From contig CAYJGW010000002.1 of NCBI GenBank assembly GCA_964369425.1, forward strand, positions 55,261 to 119,260: a stretch of DNA of 64,000 nucleotides, written 5' to 3'. Below are positions 1-9,696 of the stretch, one piece after another. Positions within the stretch are counted from its first letter, which is position 1, and each line of letters starts with the position of its first letter. The notes under the pieces were generated by a model, which did no database searches, was not told where the DNA came from, and saw nothing but the letters and a program-made list of their open reading frames with translations. The translations under genes were made by a program, and so were the position numbers. Origin of the DNA: CAUPWF01 sp964369425 (GTDB lineage: Bacteria > Bacillota > Clostridia > Lachnospirales > Lachnospiraceae).

Positions 1-1
1 G

Positions 2-46
2 CAGTTCTTTGACCAGCGTAGAAATCTATGTTACTATGGTGATTAG
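2..46 (+). CDS. C-terminal end of an unidentified gene cut by the window start
   Basis: Frame 2 reads QFFDQRRNLCYYGD and then a TAG stop at 44-46. The stop lies 9 nt before the dinB start, which fits a co-transcribed upstream gene. Only 14 codons are visible, so no family can be named and the frame could be non-coding. Confidence 0.3.
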   Translation, partial: QFFDQRRNLCYYGD

Positions 47-55
47 AGGTGTAGC

Positions 56-1288
56 ATGAGCAGAATTATATTTCATATCGATGTTAATTCGGCATATTTA
101 AGTTGGACAGCAATTGAATGTTTGAAAGCAGGAGAAACAATCGATATCAGAGAAGTAGCAAGTATCATAGGTGGAAACAAAGAGACGAGACATGGCGTGG
201 TACTAGCAAAATCAATAGAGGCAAAATCATACGGCATTTGTACAGGAGAACCTGTTACAAATGCCTTAAAAAAGTGTCCGAATTTAGAGGTGAGAAAGCC
301 AGATCACAAAAAATATAAAGAATACAGTAGATTGCTAATGGAGTGTTTACATAATTTTACATCAGATATTGAACAGGTGAGTATAGATGAATGTTATTTA
401 GATTTTACAGGCATTGCACATTTATATCAGAATCCAATAGAGGGTGCGAAGGCTATAAAAGAGACTGTGAAAAAAGAACTAGGGTTTACGGTGAATGTAG
501 GGATTTCTACGAATAAATTATTGGCGAAGATGGCTTCTGACTTTTCAAAACCAGACAAAATTCACACACTGTATCAAGCAGAGGTGAAAGAAAAGATGTG
601 GCCGTTACCGATAGAGGAACTTCATATGGCAGGAAAGTCCAGTGTGGCATCTTTGAAAAAGCTAGAAGTGGCTACCATTGGGGATTTGGCGAATCTGGAT
701 AAAAATATTGTGAAATTACATTTGAAAAGTCATGGGGAAATGCTTTGGGAGTTTGCAAATGGAATTGGTAGTGATAAGGTCGAGAAAAAAGACCCGAAAT
801 CGAAAGGAATAGGAAATTCCACCACTTTAGCAGAAGATGTGGTAGAGGCAGATGAAGCGAAAAAGGTTCTGTTAGAATTATCCGAATCTGTAGGGCGAAG
901 GTTAAGAAAAGCGGAGCAAAAGGCAAATTCAGTCAGTGTAGAAATCAAATACTACACCTTTCAAACGTTTTCCAAACAATGTCAATTACAAAGGGCGACC
1001 AACGAAGATAAGACGATTTATGAGCAAGCTTGTAGTCTATTTGATGAATTGTGGACAAAAGAACCTATTCGATTACTAGGAATTAGAACAACAAAGTTAC
1101 AAGATGAAGAGGAGCCTGAACAAGTGACTCTATTTGATTGGATAGAAGAACAATTAGAACAGAAAAAAAGTGGAGAAAAACACAGTGAATTGAACAAAGC
1201 ATTGGATGGTTTGCGAAATAAATATGGAGAACAGATTATCAAAAGAGGAAGTCTGTTGAAGGAAAGTCCCAGTAGTAGGAATACGTAA
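56..1288 (+). CDS. dinB: DNA polymerase IV (Y-family translesion polymerase)
   Basis: This 410-residue protein is a Y-family polymerase that copies past damaged template bases. The N-terminus IIFHIDVNSAYLSW carries the first catalytic aspartate. The motif SIDECYLDF near residue 110 carries the paired Asp-Glu metal ligands. NVGISTNKLLAKMASDFSKP near residue 150 is the typical palm/fingers sequence, followed by a helix-hairpin-helix region and the little-finger domain. Length is a little above the usual 350-400 residues. The ATG follows an AGAGGTG ribosome binding site. It precedes murE by 44 nt. No LexA box could be recognised, because the upstream DNA is cut off. Identification is secure; polymerase IV is favoured over the UmuC/V type by length and motifs. 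Confidence 0.93.
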   Translation: MSRIIFHIDVNSAYLSWTAIECLKAGETIDIREVASIIGGNKETRHGVVLAKSIEAKSYGICTGEPVTNALKKCPNLEVRKPDHKKYKEYSRLLMECLHNFTSDIEQVSIDECYLDFTGIAHLYQNPIEGAKAIKETVKKELGFTVNVGISTNKLLAKMASDFSKPDKIHTLYQAEVKEKMWPLPIEELHMAGKSSVASLKKLEVATIGDLANLDKNIVKLHLKSHGEMLWEFANGIGSDKVEKKDPKSKGIGNSTTLAEDVVEADEAKKVLLELSESVGRRLRKAEQKANSVSVEIKYYTFQTFSKQCQLQRATNEDKTIYEQACSLFDELWTKEPIRLLGIRTTKLQDEEEPEQVTLFDWIEEQLEQKKSGEKHSELNKALDGLRNKYGEQIIKRGSLLKESPSSRNT

Positions 1289-1332
1289 AATATGATATAC
1301 TTTCAGTAAGTGAAGAATGGAGATTATACAAA

Positions 1333-2793
1333 ATGAAATTAATAGATTTGTTAGAGAGAATGGAATATGAAGTAGTATGTGGGAATGAAGAAACGGTGAT
1401 TACAGAGCTAACCAGTGATTCTAGAAATGTAGTAAAAGACGGCGTGTTTGTGTGTATCAGTGGAGCGGTTGTAGATGGTCATGATTTTATAGAAGCGGTT
1501 GTAGAAAAAGGTGCACGGACTCTGATTGTAGAAAAAGACGTACCAGAAGTGAAAGGTGTGACAATCATCAAAGCGAAAGATACAAGGTATGCCTTAGCGG
1601 TGATGTCTGCAGCATACTTTGGGTACCCAGCTGAAAAATTAAAAGTCATTGGGATTACAGGAACAAAAGGAAAGACTACAACTACTTATATGATTAAAGA
1701 TATCCTAGAGAGAATTGGGAAAAAGGTAGGATTGATTGGCACTATAGAGACGATTATAGGAGAGAAAAAGATTCCAGCGGCGAATACCACACCGGAATCC
1801 TTTACGATTCATCAGTATTTCAAAGAAATGGTAGATGCAGGATGTGATTGTGTGGTGATGGAGGTGTCTTCACAAGGATTGATGCTTCATAGAACAGCAG
1901 GGATTCTGTTTGATTTAGGGATATTTACAAATCTTGCAAAAGATCATATCGGACCCAATGAACATCGCGATTTTGATCACTATTTGCAATGCAAAGCAAT
2001 GCTGTTTAAACAGTGTAAAATAGGAATTGCAAATATGGATGATCCATATTTTAAAGCAGTGTTTGAAGGAGCAACCTGCGAAATAGAGACGTATGGCTTT
2101 TTTGAGGGAGCAAGCTTGCGAGCAGTGGATACACAATTAGTATCTAGGCCAGGATATCTAGGGATTGACTATAAAGTGAAAGGTTTGATGAATTTCGATG
2201 TAGAGATTGATATACCGGGGAAATTCAGTGTGTATAACTCGTTGACAGCGATTGCTGTTTGTCGCCACTTTGGTGCAAAACCAGAAGAGATCGTAGAAGC
2301 CTTAAAACAAGCAAAGGTAAAAGGGAGAATCGAGATGATAAAAGTCTCGGATGACTTTACTTTAATGATAGATTATGCACACAATGCGATGAGTCTTGAA
2401 AGCCTATTGTCTACCTTGAAAGAGTATCAACCAAAGCGTCTTGTATGTATGTTTGGGTGTGGTGGAAATCGTGCAAAAGATAGAAGGTTTGAAATGGGAG
2501 AAGTATCAGGGAAATTAGCGGATTTGACCATAATTACATCTGACAACCCAAGATTTGAAGAACCACAAGAAATCATCAATGACATCAAAGTAGGTATTGG
2601 AAAAACTAAAGGAAAGTATTTAGAGATTATCGACCGTAAGGATGCGATTCGCTATGCCATTAACCATGGGCAAAAAGGCGATGTAATTGTTCTTGCAGGA
2701 AAAGGACATGAAGATTATCAAGAGATTAAAGGCAAGAAATATCCGATGGACGAGAGGGTATTGATTCAAGAAATATTAAAAGAGCGTGCATAG
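1333..2793 (+). CDS. murE: UDP-MurNAc-L-Ala-D-Glu:meso-diaminopimelate ligase
   Basis: This cytoplasmic Mur ligase adds the third amino acid of the peptidoglycan stem peptide using ATP. The ATP-binding motif GTKGKTT is at residues 110-116. The substrate motif DNPR is at 404-407; in characterised MurE enzymes DNPR marks meso-diaminopimelate specificity, as opposed to lysine. So the wall is inferred to be of the DAP type. Length (486 residues) is normal for the family. It sits between dinB and priA, 20 nt from the latter, with a GGAGG-type site before priA. A possible -10 element TATACT at 1296-1301 lies upstream, but I see no convincing -35. Confidence 0.95.
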   Translation: MKLIDLLERMEYEVVCGNEETVITELTSDSRNVVKDGVFVCISGAVVDGHDFIEAVVEKGARTLIVEKDVPEVKGVTIIKAKDTRYALAVMSAAYFGYPAEKLKVIGITGTKGKTTTTYMIKDILERIGKKVGLIGTIETIIGEKKIPAANTTPESFTIHQYFKEMVDAGCDCVVMEVSSQGLMLHRTAGILFDLGIFTNLAKDHIGPNEHRDFDHYLQCKAMLFKQCKIGIANMDDPYFKAVFEGATCEIETYGFFEGASLRAVDTQLVSRPGYLGIDYKVKGLMNFDVEIDIPGKFSVYNSLTAIAVCRHFGAKPEEIVEALKQAKVKGRIEMIKVSDDFTLMIDYAHNAMSLESLLSTLKEYQPKRLVCMFGCGGNRAKDRRFEMGEVSGKLADLTIITSDNPRFEEPQEIINDIKVGIGKTKGKYLEIIDRKDAIRYAINHGQKGDVIVLAGKGHEDYQEIKGKKYPMDERVLIQEILKERA

Positions 2794-2813
2794 ATAGACC
2801 TTGGAGGCAGTAC

Positions 2814-5048
2814 ATGTTTGTAGACGTAATTGTAGATATCACACACGAAAAATTAGATAAAATCTTTCAATATAGCATCCCCGATTCGCTAGAGGGGGTG
2901 CTTAAAGTTGGTATGGAAGTGGTGGTACCTTTTGGGCGTGGAAATAAAGAAATCAACGGATATATCATAAGTTTTTCCGATACCACAGAGTACGAAGTGG
3001 AAAAAATCAAATCAGTGATGCGCGTTGTAACAGACAGTGTAGGCATTGAAGCAAACCTGATTCGCCTAGCCGCATATATAAAGACCTCTTATGGTGGCAC
3101 TATGATACAGGCAATTAAAACAGTACTTCCAGTAAAGACAATTGAGGCGGATAAAGAAAAAAGGGTAGTTAAGCGCTTTATTTCCAAAGAAGAAGGAGAG
3201 AAGAAGTTATCCTTTTATTTAGAGAAAAATCAAAAGGCACGTGCAAGATTGATGGCGGCATTATTAGATCAAGAAGTCTGGGAATATAAAAAACTGATTA
3301 ATAAGGTGAAGATTGGATTAAATATTGTAAAAGCACTGGAAGAACAAGGTGTTTTAATGATAGAATCGGAGAAGGTATATAGGAATCCAGTTGCAAAAAG
3401 CGAGGCGTTTGCTACAAAAGCAGACATCATATATACCGAAGAACAAATGAATGCGATACAGACTTTTGCGAGTAATATCGCAATAGGAAAATCCATGACT
3501 TACCTGATACATGGGGTGACGGGAAGTGGAAAGACGGAAGTCTACATAGAGATGATACGAACAGTTGTACAAGTAGGACAACAAGCAATTGTATTGATTC
3601 CAGAGATATCATTGACTTATCAGACCGTACAGAGATTCTATCGTGTGTTCGGGGAACGGGTATCTATTTTGAACTCTAGAATGTCAAAAGGAGAGCGTTT
3701 TGATCAATGGGAACGCGCAAAAAAAGGTGACTTGGATGTTATGATTGGTCCTCGTTCGGCATTGTTTACTCCATTTTCTAATCTAGGGTTGATTGTAATC
3801 GATGAAGAACACGAGCAAACTTATAAAAGTGAACAGACACCGCGATACCATGCACGAGAAACTGCAATTGAAAGAGCGAGGATAGAAGGGGCGAGTGTGG
3901 TGCTTGGATCAGCAACACCAGCGATAGAATCTTATTATCATGCCCGAAGTGGAAGGTATCAATTACTTGAATTAAAAGAGCGTTCCATGAAGCAAAATCT
4001 GCCAAAAGTCCAGACAGTAGATATGCGAGAGGAACTCAAAAAAGGAAATCGCTCCATTATCAGTGATCCACTTCGCACGCTGATTGAGCAGAGGATTGCA
4101 GCAAAAGAGCAGGTGATTCTTTTTTTAAACAGGAGAGGTTATGCAGGTTTTATTTCCTGTAGATCTTGCGGTTATGTAGAAAAATGTATACACTGTGATA
4201 TTTCATTATCTGAGCATAGAGGAAATAGAATGGTGTGCCATTACTGTGGGTATGAAAAGAAGCGAGAAGTCCATTGTCCAACTTGCGGTTCAAAACACAT
4301 TTTGGGGTTTCGTGCTGGTACACAGCAGATTGAAGAGTTGATACAAAAAGAGTTCAAGGGCGCAAGGGTGTTGCGGTTGGATATGGATACCACAAGAGAA
4401 AAAAATGGACACGAAAGAATTCTTTCAGCATTTTCAAAAGGTGAGGCGGATATTTTGGTAGGAACCCAAATGATAGTAAAGGGGCATGATTTTCCAAATG
4501 TGACGTTGGTAGGGATTTTGGCAGCAGATTTATCCTTGTATGCCAATGATTATCGAGCAGGAGAGCGAACCTTTCAACTGGTTACACAAGCTGCTGGACG
4601 AGCTGGGCGAGGAGAAAAAGAAGGGGATGTAATTATTCAAACCTATGCACCAGATCACTATAGCATTATCGCTGCAAGTGAACAGAATTACCAAAAATTT
4701 TACCAGACTGAGATTGGATACCGAGAGTTGATGGGATATCCACCTGCGGAACAATTTATGTCTGTCATGATGCAAGGGAAAAATGAAGCGGTACTCGAAG
4801 TTGCAGCAAACTATACTTGTGAGTTTATTCATAAGGCAAAAAAAGAGCGAGATATGGCAATGATAGGACCTACAAAGCCCTATGTAAGCAAAATCAATGA
4901 TTTTTATCGACAAGTCATATTTTTAAAAGCAGAAAATTATGATATATTAATAGATGTAAAAGATAAATTAGAAAAATATATTGAGTTAAATCGAGGATTT
5001 GACCAGCTAAGGATTCAATTTGATTTCAATCCGATGAACATTTGGTAA
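2814..5048 (+). CDS. priA: primosomal protein N' (replication restart helicase)
   Basis: PriA is a 3'-5' superfamily 2 helicase that reloads the replisome at stalled forks. The 744-residue product has the N-terminal DNA-binding part, Walker A GVTGSGKT at 234-241, the DEEH box (IDEEHEQTYKSEQ) near 330, and a zinc-binding insertion near 450-500 with CRSCGYVEKCIHC and CHYCGY...CPTCGS, giving eight cysteines. Motif VI with QAAGRAGRG follows. It lies 20 nt after murE and 27 nt before def, within the rightward core cluster. All expected motifs are present. Confidence 0.96.
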   Translation: MFVDVIVDITHEKLDKIFQYSIPDSLEGVLKVGMEVVVPFGRGNKEINGYIISFSDTTEYEVEKIKSVMRVVTDSVGIEANLIRLAAYIKTSYGGTMIQAIKTVLPVKTIEADKEKRVVKRFISKEEGEKKLSFYLEKNQKARARLMAALLDQEVWEYKKLINKVKIGLNIVKALEEQGVLMIESEKVYRNPVAKSEAFATKADIIYTEEQMNAIQTFASNIAIGKSMTYLIHGVTGSGKTEVYIEMIRTVVQVGQQAIVLIPEISLTYQTVQRFYRVFGERVSILNSRMSKGERFDQWERAKKGDLDVMIGPRSALFTPFSNLGLIVIDEEHEQTYKSEQTPRYHARETAIERARIEGASVVLGSATPAIESYYHARSGRYQLLELKERSMKQNLPKVQTVDMREELKKGNRSIISDPLRTLIEQRIAAKEQVILFLNRRGYAGFISCRSCGYVEKCIHCDISLSEHRGNRMVCHYCGYEKKREVHCPTCGSKHILGFRAGTQQIEELIQKEFKGARVLRLDMDTTREKNGHERILSAFSKGEADILVGTQMIVKGHDFPNVTLVGILAADLSLYANDYRAGERTFQLVTQAAGRAGRGEKEGDVIIQTYAPDHYSIIAASEQNYQKFYQTEIGYRELMGYPPAEQFMSVMMQGKNEAVLEVAANYTCEFIHKAKKERDMAMIGPTKPYVSKINDFYRQVIFLKAENYDILIDVKDKLEKYIELNRGFDQLRIQFDFNPMNIW

Positions 5049-5075
5049 TCCACCGAGAAGAAAGAGGAGTAAAAC

Positions 5076-5576
5076 ATGGCAATTAGAGAAATTAGAGAAC
5101 AAGAAGATTCTGTATTAAGTAAAGTGGCAAAACCAGTTACACAGATGACAGAAAGAACCAATATTTTGATTACAGATATGTTAGACACGATGTATGAAGC
5201 GATGGGAGTAGGTCTAGCAGCACCACAGATAGGGATACTAAAAAGAATTGTAGTTATAGATGTGGGTGAGGGACCGATGGTATTAATTAACCCAGAAATC
5301 TTAGAGACAAGTGGAGAGCAGACAGGCGATGAGGGGTGTCTGAGTGTGCCAGGAAAAAGTGGTACAGTGACACGACCAAATTACGTGAAAGTAAAGGCTC
5401 TGACAGAAGATATGGAAGAACAGATTATAGAGGGAGAAGAGTTACTTGCAAGGGCTCTTTGTCACGAAATTGATCACTTGAATGGAATTTTGTATATAGA
5501 AAAAGTAGAAGGTGAACTGCGTGATGTGCAATCCGATGATGACGATGATGAATATGAATATATAGATGAGGAATAA
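5076..5576 (+). CDS. def: peptide deformylase
   Basis: Def removes the formyl group from nascent N-terminal methionine. The three family motifs are intact: GVGLAAPQ at 44-51, EGCLSVP at 86-92 with the metal-binding Cys88, and HEIDH at 130-134 with two metal-binding histidines and the catalytic glutamate. The 166-residue protein ends in a very acidic tail (QSDDDDDEYEYIDEE), which is not needed for catalysis. It is paired with fmt four nucleotides downstream; together they form the formylation/deformylation cycle. The ATG has a good GAAAGAGGAG site. Confidence 0.96.
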   Translation: MAIREIREQEDSVLSKVAKPVTQMTERTNILITDMLDTMYEAMGVGLAAPQIGILKRIVVIDVGEGPMVLINPEILETSGEQTGDEGCLSVPGKSGTVTRPNYVKVKALTEDMEEQIIEGEELLARALCHEIDHLNGILYIEKVEGELRDVQSDDDDDEYEYIDEE

Positions 5577-5580
5577 TAAG

Positions 5581-6522
5581 ATGAAAGTAATTTTTATGGG
5601 AACACCTGATTTTGCAGTAGGCACATTAGAAGCGTTAATTCAGGCTGGGCATGAAGTAGTATTAGTAGTTACACAACAAGATAAACCAAAAGGGCGTGGA
5701 AAAGAAGTACAGTACACACCTGTGAAAGAAGTAGCGGTAAGACATGAAATTCCAGTGTTTCAGCCAAAAAAAATTCGAGAAGCGAACTGTGTGGAAGAAT
5801 TGAGAAAATATGAAGCGGATATTATGGTTGTTGTTGCTTATGGACACATATTGACCAAAGAAATTCTTGAAATGACACCTTACGGTTGTATCAATGTCCA
5901 TGCATCCCTACTGCCAAAATACCGAGGAGCAGCACCGATTCAGTGGTCTATTATCGATGGCGAATCCGTAACTGGTATCACAACGATGCAGATGGATGAA
6001 GGATTAGATACTGGAGATATGCTTCTAAAATCTGAGGTGGTTATAGAGGCAGATGAGACAGCTGCTACCTTGCATGATAAATTAGCGAGCAGTGGAGCCA
6101 AGCTTTGTGTGGAGACATTGGAACAATTAGAAGCTAGGAAGATTGTGCCAGTAAAACAAGGTGAAAGTGAGACTGACTACGCAAAGATGCTTACAAAAGA
6201 GCTTGGAAATATCAATTGGGAGGATAGTGCATTACAAATAGAGCGATTGATTCGTGGATTGAATTCTTGGCCAAGTGCATATTCTTACTGGAATCATAAG
6301 ATTATGAAAATCTGGATGGCTAAAGTAGAAGAGCATTCTTGTGATGAGAGTGCAAGGTGTGGAACGATTGTAAAGATAGAAAAAGACGGATTCTATGTAA
6401 AGACAGGTTTGGGAGATTTGAAAATATTAGAAGTGCAGATTCCAGGAAAAAAAAGAATGGATGCAGGCGCATTTTTAAGAGGGTATCAGTTTGCACTAGG
6501 CGAAAGGTTAGAAAGAGAGTAG
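5581..6522 (+). CDS. fmt: methionyl-tRNA formyltransferase
   Basis: Fmt formylates initiator Met-tRNA with 10-formyltetrahydrofolate. The protein begins MKVIFMGTPDFAV, the normal start of the family, and carries the formyltransferase signature HASLLPKYRGAAPIQW, which includes the SLLPKYRG loop. Residues after about 205 form the C-terminal OB-like tRNA-binding domain. An in-frame ATG exists at 5566 but overlaps def. I chose 5581 because an AGG core (5569-5571) lies at proper spacing and the encoded N-terminus matches the family. Length is 313 residues, which is typical. Confidence 0.95.
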   Translation: MKVIFMGTPDFAVGTLEALIQAGHEVVLVVTQQDKPKGRGKEVQYTPVKEVAVRHEIPVFQPKKIREANCVEELRKYEADIMVVVAYGHILTKEILEMTPYGCINVHASLLPKYRGAAPIQWSIIDGESVTGITTMQMDEGLDTGDMLLKSEVVIEADETAATLHDKLASSGAKLCVETLEQLEARKIVPVKQGESETDYAKMLTKELGNINWEDSALQIERLIRGLNSWPSAYSYWNHKIMKIWMAKVEEHSCDESARCGTIVKIEKDGFYVKTGLGDLKILEVQIPGKKRMDAGAFLRGYQFALGERLERE

Positions 6523-6535
6523 GAGGAACGTTATT

Positions 6536-7246
6536 ATGTATGGTATGTATTATAGCATGTTTGATCCAACGATTATTTTAGTGATTATCGGATCAGTTAT
6601 ATGTATAGCAGCATCGAGTCGGGTGAAAAGCACCTTCAATAAATATTCAAAAGTGAGAGCCCAATCCGGCTTGAGAGGATTTGAGGTGGCAGAGCGTATT
6701 TTACGTCAAGAAGGACTTTATGAAGTGAGAATTGAACATATAAAAGGTAGCATGACAGATCATTACGATCCTAGAACAAAGACAGTACGATTGTCTGATA
6801 CAGTATACAATAGCAATAGTGTAGCGGCAATAGGAGTGGCGGCTCATGAGTGTGGGCATGCGATTCAACACCATAAAATGTATGCACCGTTATCTATGAG
6901 AGCAGCGATATTGCCAGTTGCAAATTTTGGGAGCAAATTTGCATGGATACTGATTATCATCGGACTCATTATAGGAGGATCATCATCGTCATTGATATTA
7001 ACAGCTGGAATTTTTTTGTTTTCAGCCGTAGTTTTATTCCAATTAGTGACACTACCAGTAGAATTTGATGCGTCGAAAAGAGCGGTTGCGGTACTTGGTA
7101 ACACAGGAATTTTGTCGATGAATGAAGTAGATGATACGAAAAAAGTCCTAAGCGCAGCAGCTATGACTTATGTAGCAAGTGCAGCAGCTAGTGTCTTGCA
7201 ATTACTACGAATTATCTTGATTGCAGGAAGGAGAGGCAATGACTAA
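6536..7246 (+). CDS. YugP-family zinc metallopeptidase, membrane-bound
   Basis: This 236-residue protein resembles the Zn_peptidase_2/YugP family, poorly characterised membrane metallopeptidases. It has an N-terminal membrane segment (FDPTIILVIIGSVICIAAS), the zinc motif HECGH (an HExxH) near residue 104 in AAHECGHAIQHH, and two or three further hydrophobic segments between about 130 and 180. The segment LPVEFDASKRAV is a typical downstream family motif that may supply another ligand. The start has an AGGAGGA site. It ends inside the start of rsmB (8-nt overlap), implying translational coupling. In B. subtilis yugP is not in this cluster, so its place here is a lineage feature. Substrate unknown. 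Confidence 0.85.
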   Translation: MYGMYYSMFDPTIILVIIGSVICIAASSRVKSTFNKYSKVRAQSGLRGFEVAERILRQEGLYEVRIEHIKGSMTDHYDPRTKTVRLSDTVYNSNSVAAIGVAAHECGHAIQHHKMYAPLSMRAAILPVANFGSKFAWILIIIGLIIGGSSSSLILTAGIFLFSAVVLFQLVTLPVEFDASKRAVAVLGNTGILSMNEVDDTKKVLSAAAMTYVASAAASVLQLLRIILIAGRRGND

Positions 7247-8630
7247 GCCTAGGAATAAAAACAAAGGGCAGGAGTTTACTCCTGTCCTAAATGAAAGAGA
7301 GATTGTGTTAGATATTTTGATGGAGGTTCTAGAAGAGGGGAAGTACAGCCACATCGTTCTTCGTGAAGTACTTGATAAATATCAATATACAGATAAGAAA
7401 AAAAGAGCATTTATCACTCGAGTTACCGAAGGGACAATTGAAAGGTTAATTGAATTGGATTATATCATCAATCAAGTTTCAAAGGTAAAAGTAAAAAAAA
7501 TGAAACCTCTCATAAGAAATCTTATTAGGAGCGCTGTCTACCAAATGAAGTATATGGACAGTGTTCCTAATTCTGCTATCTGTAATGAAGCAGTAAAGCT
7601 TGCAACAAAGAGGGGATTCTATGGATTGAAAGGATTTGTAAACGGAGTCCTTCGAAATGTAGATAGAAAAATTAGTGAAATTGACTACCCAAAGGATAAT
7701 TTTATTCAATATTGTAGTGTGAAGTATTCCATGCCAGAGTGGATAGTAACATTTTTTAATCAATCCTATAGCGAGGAAAAAGTAGAGCAGATATTAGCAG
7801 GATTTTATGAAAAAAATAAGACTACAATTCGCGTAAATGAAAATAAAGTTGCAATAGAAGATTTGGTCGAATCGCTGAAAGCACAAGGAATCTTAGTGGA
7901 GGCACATCCATATTTAAGTTATGCATTTGAAATTAGCGGATATGATAACTTATATAGAATACCAGAATTTATGGAAGGTTTTTTTCAAGTTCAAGATATT
8001 AGTTCTATGTTAGTGGGAGAAATTGCAAATCCAAAAGAAGGAGACTATATCATCGATGTCTGTGCAGCACCTGGAGGAAAAGCCCTACATTTATCGGATA
8101 AATTAAAAGGGACAGGAACAGTAGAAGCGCGGGATTTGACGGAGTATAAGATTCAGTTGATAGAGGAAAACATCTTTAGGTGCCAAGCGAGCAATGTAGT
8201 ACCAGTACAGTGGGATGCTACTATCTTAGACGAAAAGGCGATTGGAAAAGCGGATATTGTAATTGCAGATTTACCTTGTTCAGGTTTTGGAATACTCGGA
8301 AAAAAGACAGATATTAAATACAAGATAACGAAAGAGAATATGTCAAGTCTAGTCAAGCTGCAAAGAGATATATTATATCAAGTAGAAAAATATGTAAAAC
8401 CTGGTGGCAAGCTTATTTACAGCACTTGTACCATTCATCCAGAAGAAAATCAAAATCAAGTGCAGTGGATATTAGAAAACTTAAACCTTCAACAAGTACA
8501 GCTTACATCGTTAGTAGGAGAAGTGTTAAAGGATCAAGTAGAGAACCAAAATCAGTTACAATTGTTGCCTGGTGTCCATGATAGTGATGGCTTTTTCATT
8601 GCAGCATTTGTGAAAAGTGAAGAGAAGTAG
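7239..8630 (+). CDS. rsmB: 16S rRNA m5C967 methyltransferase
   Basis: RsmB methylates C967 of 16S rRNA using S-adenosylmethionine. The N-terminal part (to about residue 150) is a NusB-like RNA-binding domain. The methyltransferase fold follows, with DVCAAPGGKALHL (SAM binding), the ADLPCSGFG motif and the YSTCTIHPEENQNQV motif. The two conserved cysteines in PC and TC are the pair used by m5C enzymes. An in-frame ATG at 7221 is upstream, but the 7239 ATG sits behind GGAAGGAGAGG and gives a normal N-terminus. It overlaps the metallopeptidase gene by 8 nt. Length from 7239 is 463 residues. Confidence 0.93.
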   Translation: MTKPRNKNKGQEFTPVLNEREIVLDILMEVLEEGKYSHIVLREVLDKYQYTDKKKRAFITRVTEGTIERLIELDYIINQVSKVKVKKMKPLIRNLIRSAVYQMKYMDSVPNSAICNEAVKLATKRGFYGLKGFVNGVLRNVDRKISEIDYPKDNFIQYCSVKYSMPEWIVTFFNQSYSEEKVEQILAGFYEKNKTTIRVNENKVAIEDLVESLKAQGILVEAHPYLSYAFEISGYDNLYRIPEFMEGFFQVQDISSMLVGEIANPKEGDYIIDVCAAPGGKALHLSDKLKGTGTVEARDLTEYKIQLIEENIFRCQASNVVPVQWDATILDEKAIGKADIVIADLPCSGFGILGKKTDIKYKITKENMSSLVKLQRDILYQVEKYVKPGGKLIYSTCTIHPEENQNQVQWILENLNLQQVQLTSLVGEVLKDQVENQNQLQLLPGVHDSDGFFIAAFVKSEEK

Positions 8631-8646
8631 AGGATGAGTTTCAAAA

Positions 8647-9681
8647 ATGAAAAAAGATATTTTGAATTATACATACGAAGAACTACAGCAAGAGATAGCA
8701 AGTATTGGAGAAAAACCATTTCGAGCAAAGCAAATCTACGAGTGGCTTCATGTTAAGGGTGTGAGGTCATTTGGGGAGATGTCAAATCTGTCAAAAGGGC
8801 TTAGAGAGAAACTAGAAGCTAAGTATGATATCAATAAAGTTGAACTATTGGAACAACAAACTTCAAAGTTGGATGGAACTAATAAATTCCTGCTTCGATT
8901 AGATGATGGTAATGTTATCGAAAGTGTATTTATGGTCTATCAACATGGAAATACAGTATGTGTATCTTCACAAGTTGGTTGTAGAATGGGGTGTACCTTC
9001 TGTGCATCTACGATAGGCGGGCTTGAGAGAAATCTAACAGCAGCCGAAATACTGTTACAAATATATGAGATACAGCGAGTTATGAATGTTCGCGTCTCAA
9101 ATATTGTAATTATGGGAACAGGAGAACCACTAGACAATTATGATAATTTTGTCAAGTTTGTAAAGATGATAAGTGATAAGCATGGTTTGAATATCAGTCA
9201 GAGAAATATCACTGTTTCTACGTGTGGAATTGTACCCAATATAAGGAAGTTGGCAGAAGAAAACTTGCAGATTACATTGGCTCTTTCGTTGCATGGTTCT
9301 AGTCAGGTGAGAAGGCAAGTGCTAATGCCAGTAGCTAAGGCATTTCCATTGGAAGAAGTACTAGAAGCGTGTGATTATTATTATGAAAAGACTGGACGAA
9401 GATTATCCTTTGAATATAGCTTGGTAGCAGGGATTAATGATACACAAGAAGATGCGGTAGCATTGACTGCTATGTTAAGAGGGAAGAATTGTCATTTGAA
9501 CTTAATTCCAGTTAATCCGATAAAAGAGGTGGATTATCAAAAGCCAAGTAAAAAAAATGCCCATGCATTTAAAAATAAACTTGAAAAAAGTGGAATAAAT
9601 GTTACTATTAGAAGAGAAATGGGTTCTGATATAGATGGTGCATGCGGTCAACTTAGATATAAACATGCTAAAAGCGAATAG
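8647..9681 (+). CDS. rlmN: 23S rRNA/tRNA adenine-C2 methyltransferase (radical SAM)
   Basis: RlmN methylates C2 of A2503 in 23S rRNA and A37 of some tRNAs. The radical SAM cluster motif CRMGCTFC occupies residues 112-119 (cysteines 112, 116, 119). GTGEPLDNYDN is the SAM-binding GEP-like motif. The C-terminal GACGQL contains the cysteine used in the methyl transfer mechanism. Length (344 residues) is typical. It lies 16 nt after rsmB and 15 nt before the phosphatase gene. The gene is complete; Cfr is less likely because the whole housekeeping context and length match RlmN. Confidence 0.95.
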   Translation: MKKDILNYTYEELQQEIASIGEKPFRAKQIYEWLHVKGVRSFGEMSNLSKGLREKLEAKYDINKVELLEQQTSKLDGTNKFLLRLDDGNVIESVFMVYQHGNTVCVSSQVGCRMGCTFCASTIGGLERNLTAAEILLQIYEIQRVMNVRVSNIVIMGTGEPLDNYDNFVKFVKMISDKHGLNISQRNITVSTCGIVPNIRKLAEENLQITLALSLHGSSQVRRQVLMPVAKAFPLEEVLEACDYYYEKTGRRLSFEYSLVAGINDTQEDAVALTAMLRGKNCHLNLIPVNPIKEVDYQKPSKKNAHAFKNKLEKSGINVTIRREMGSDIDGACGQLRYKHAKSE

Positions 9682-9696
9682 AAAGGTAAGAAATCT

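Noticed and set aside
4241..4913. Two minus-strand frames opposite priA
   Set aside because: They are shadows of the conserved priA zinc and helicase region.
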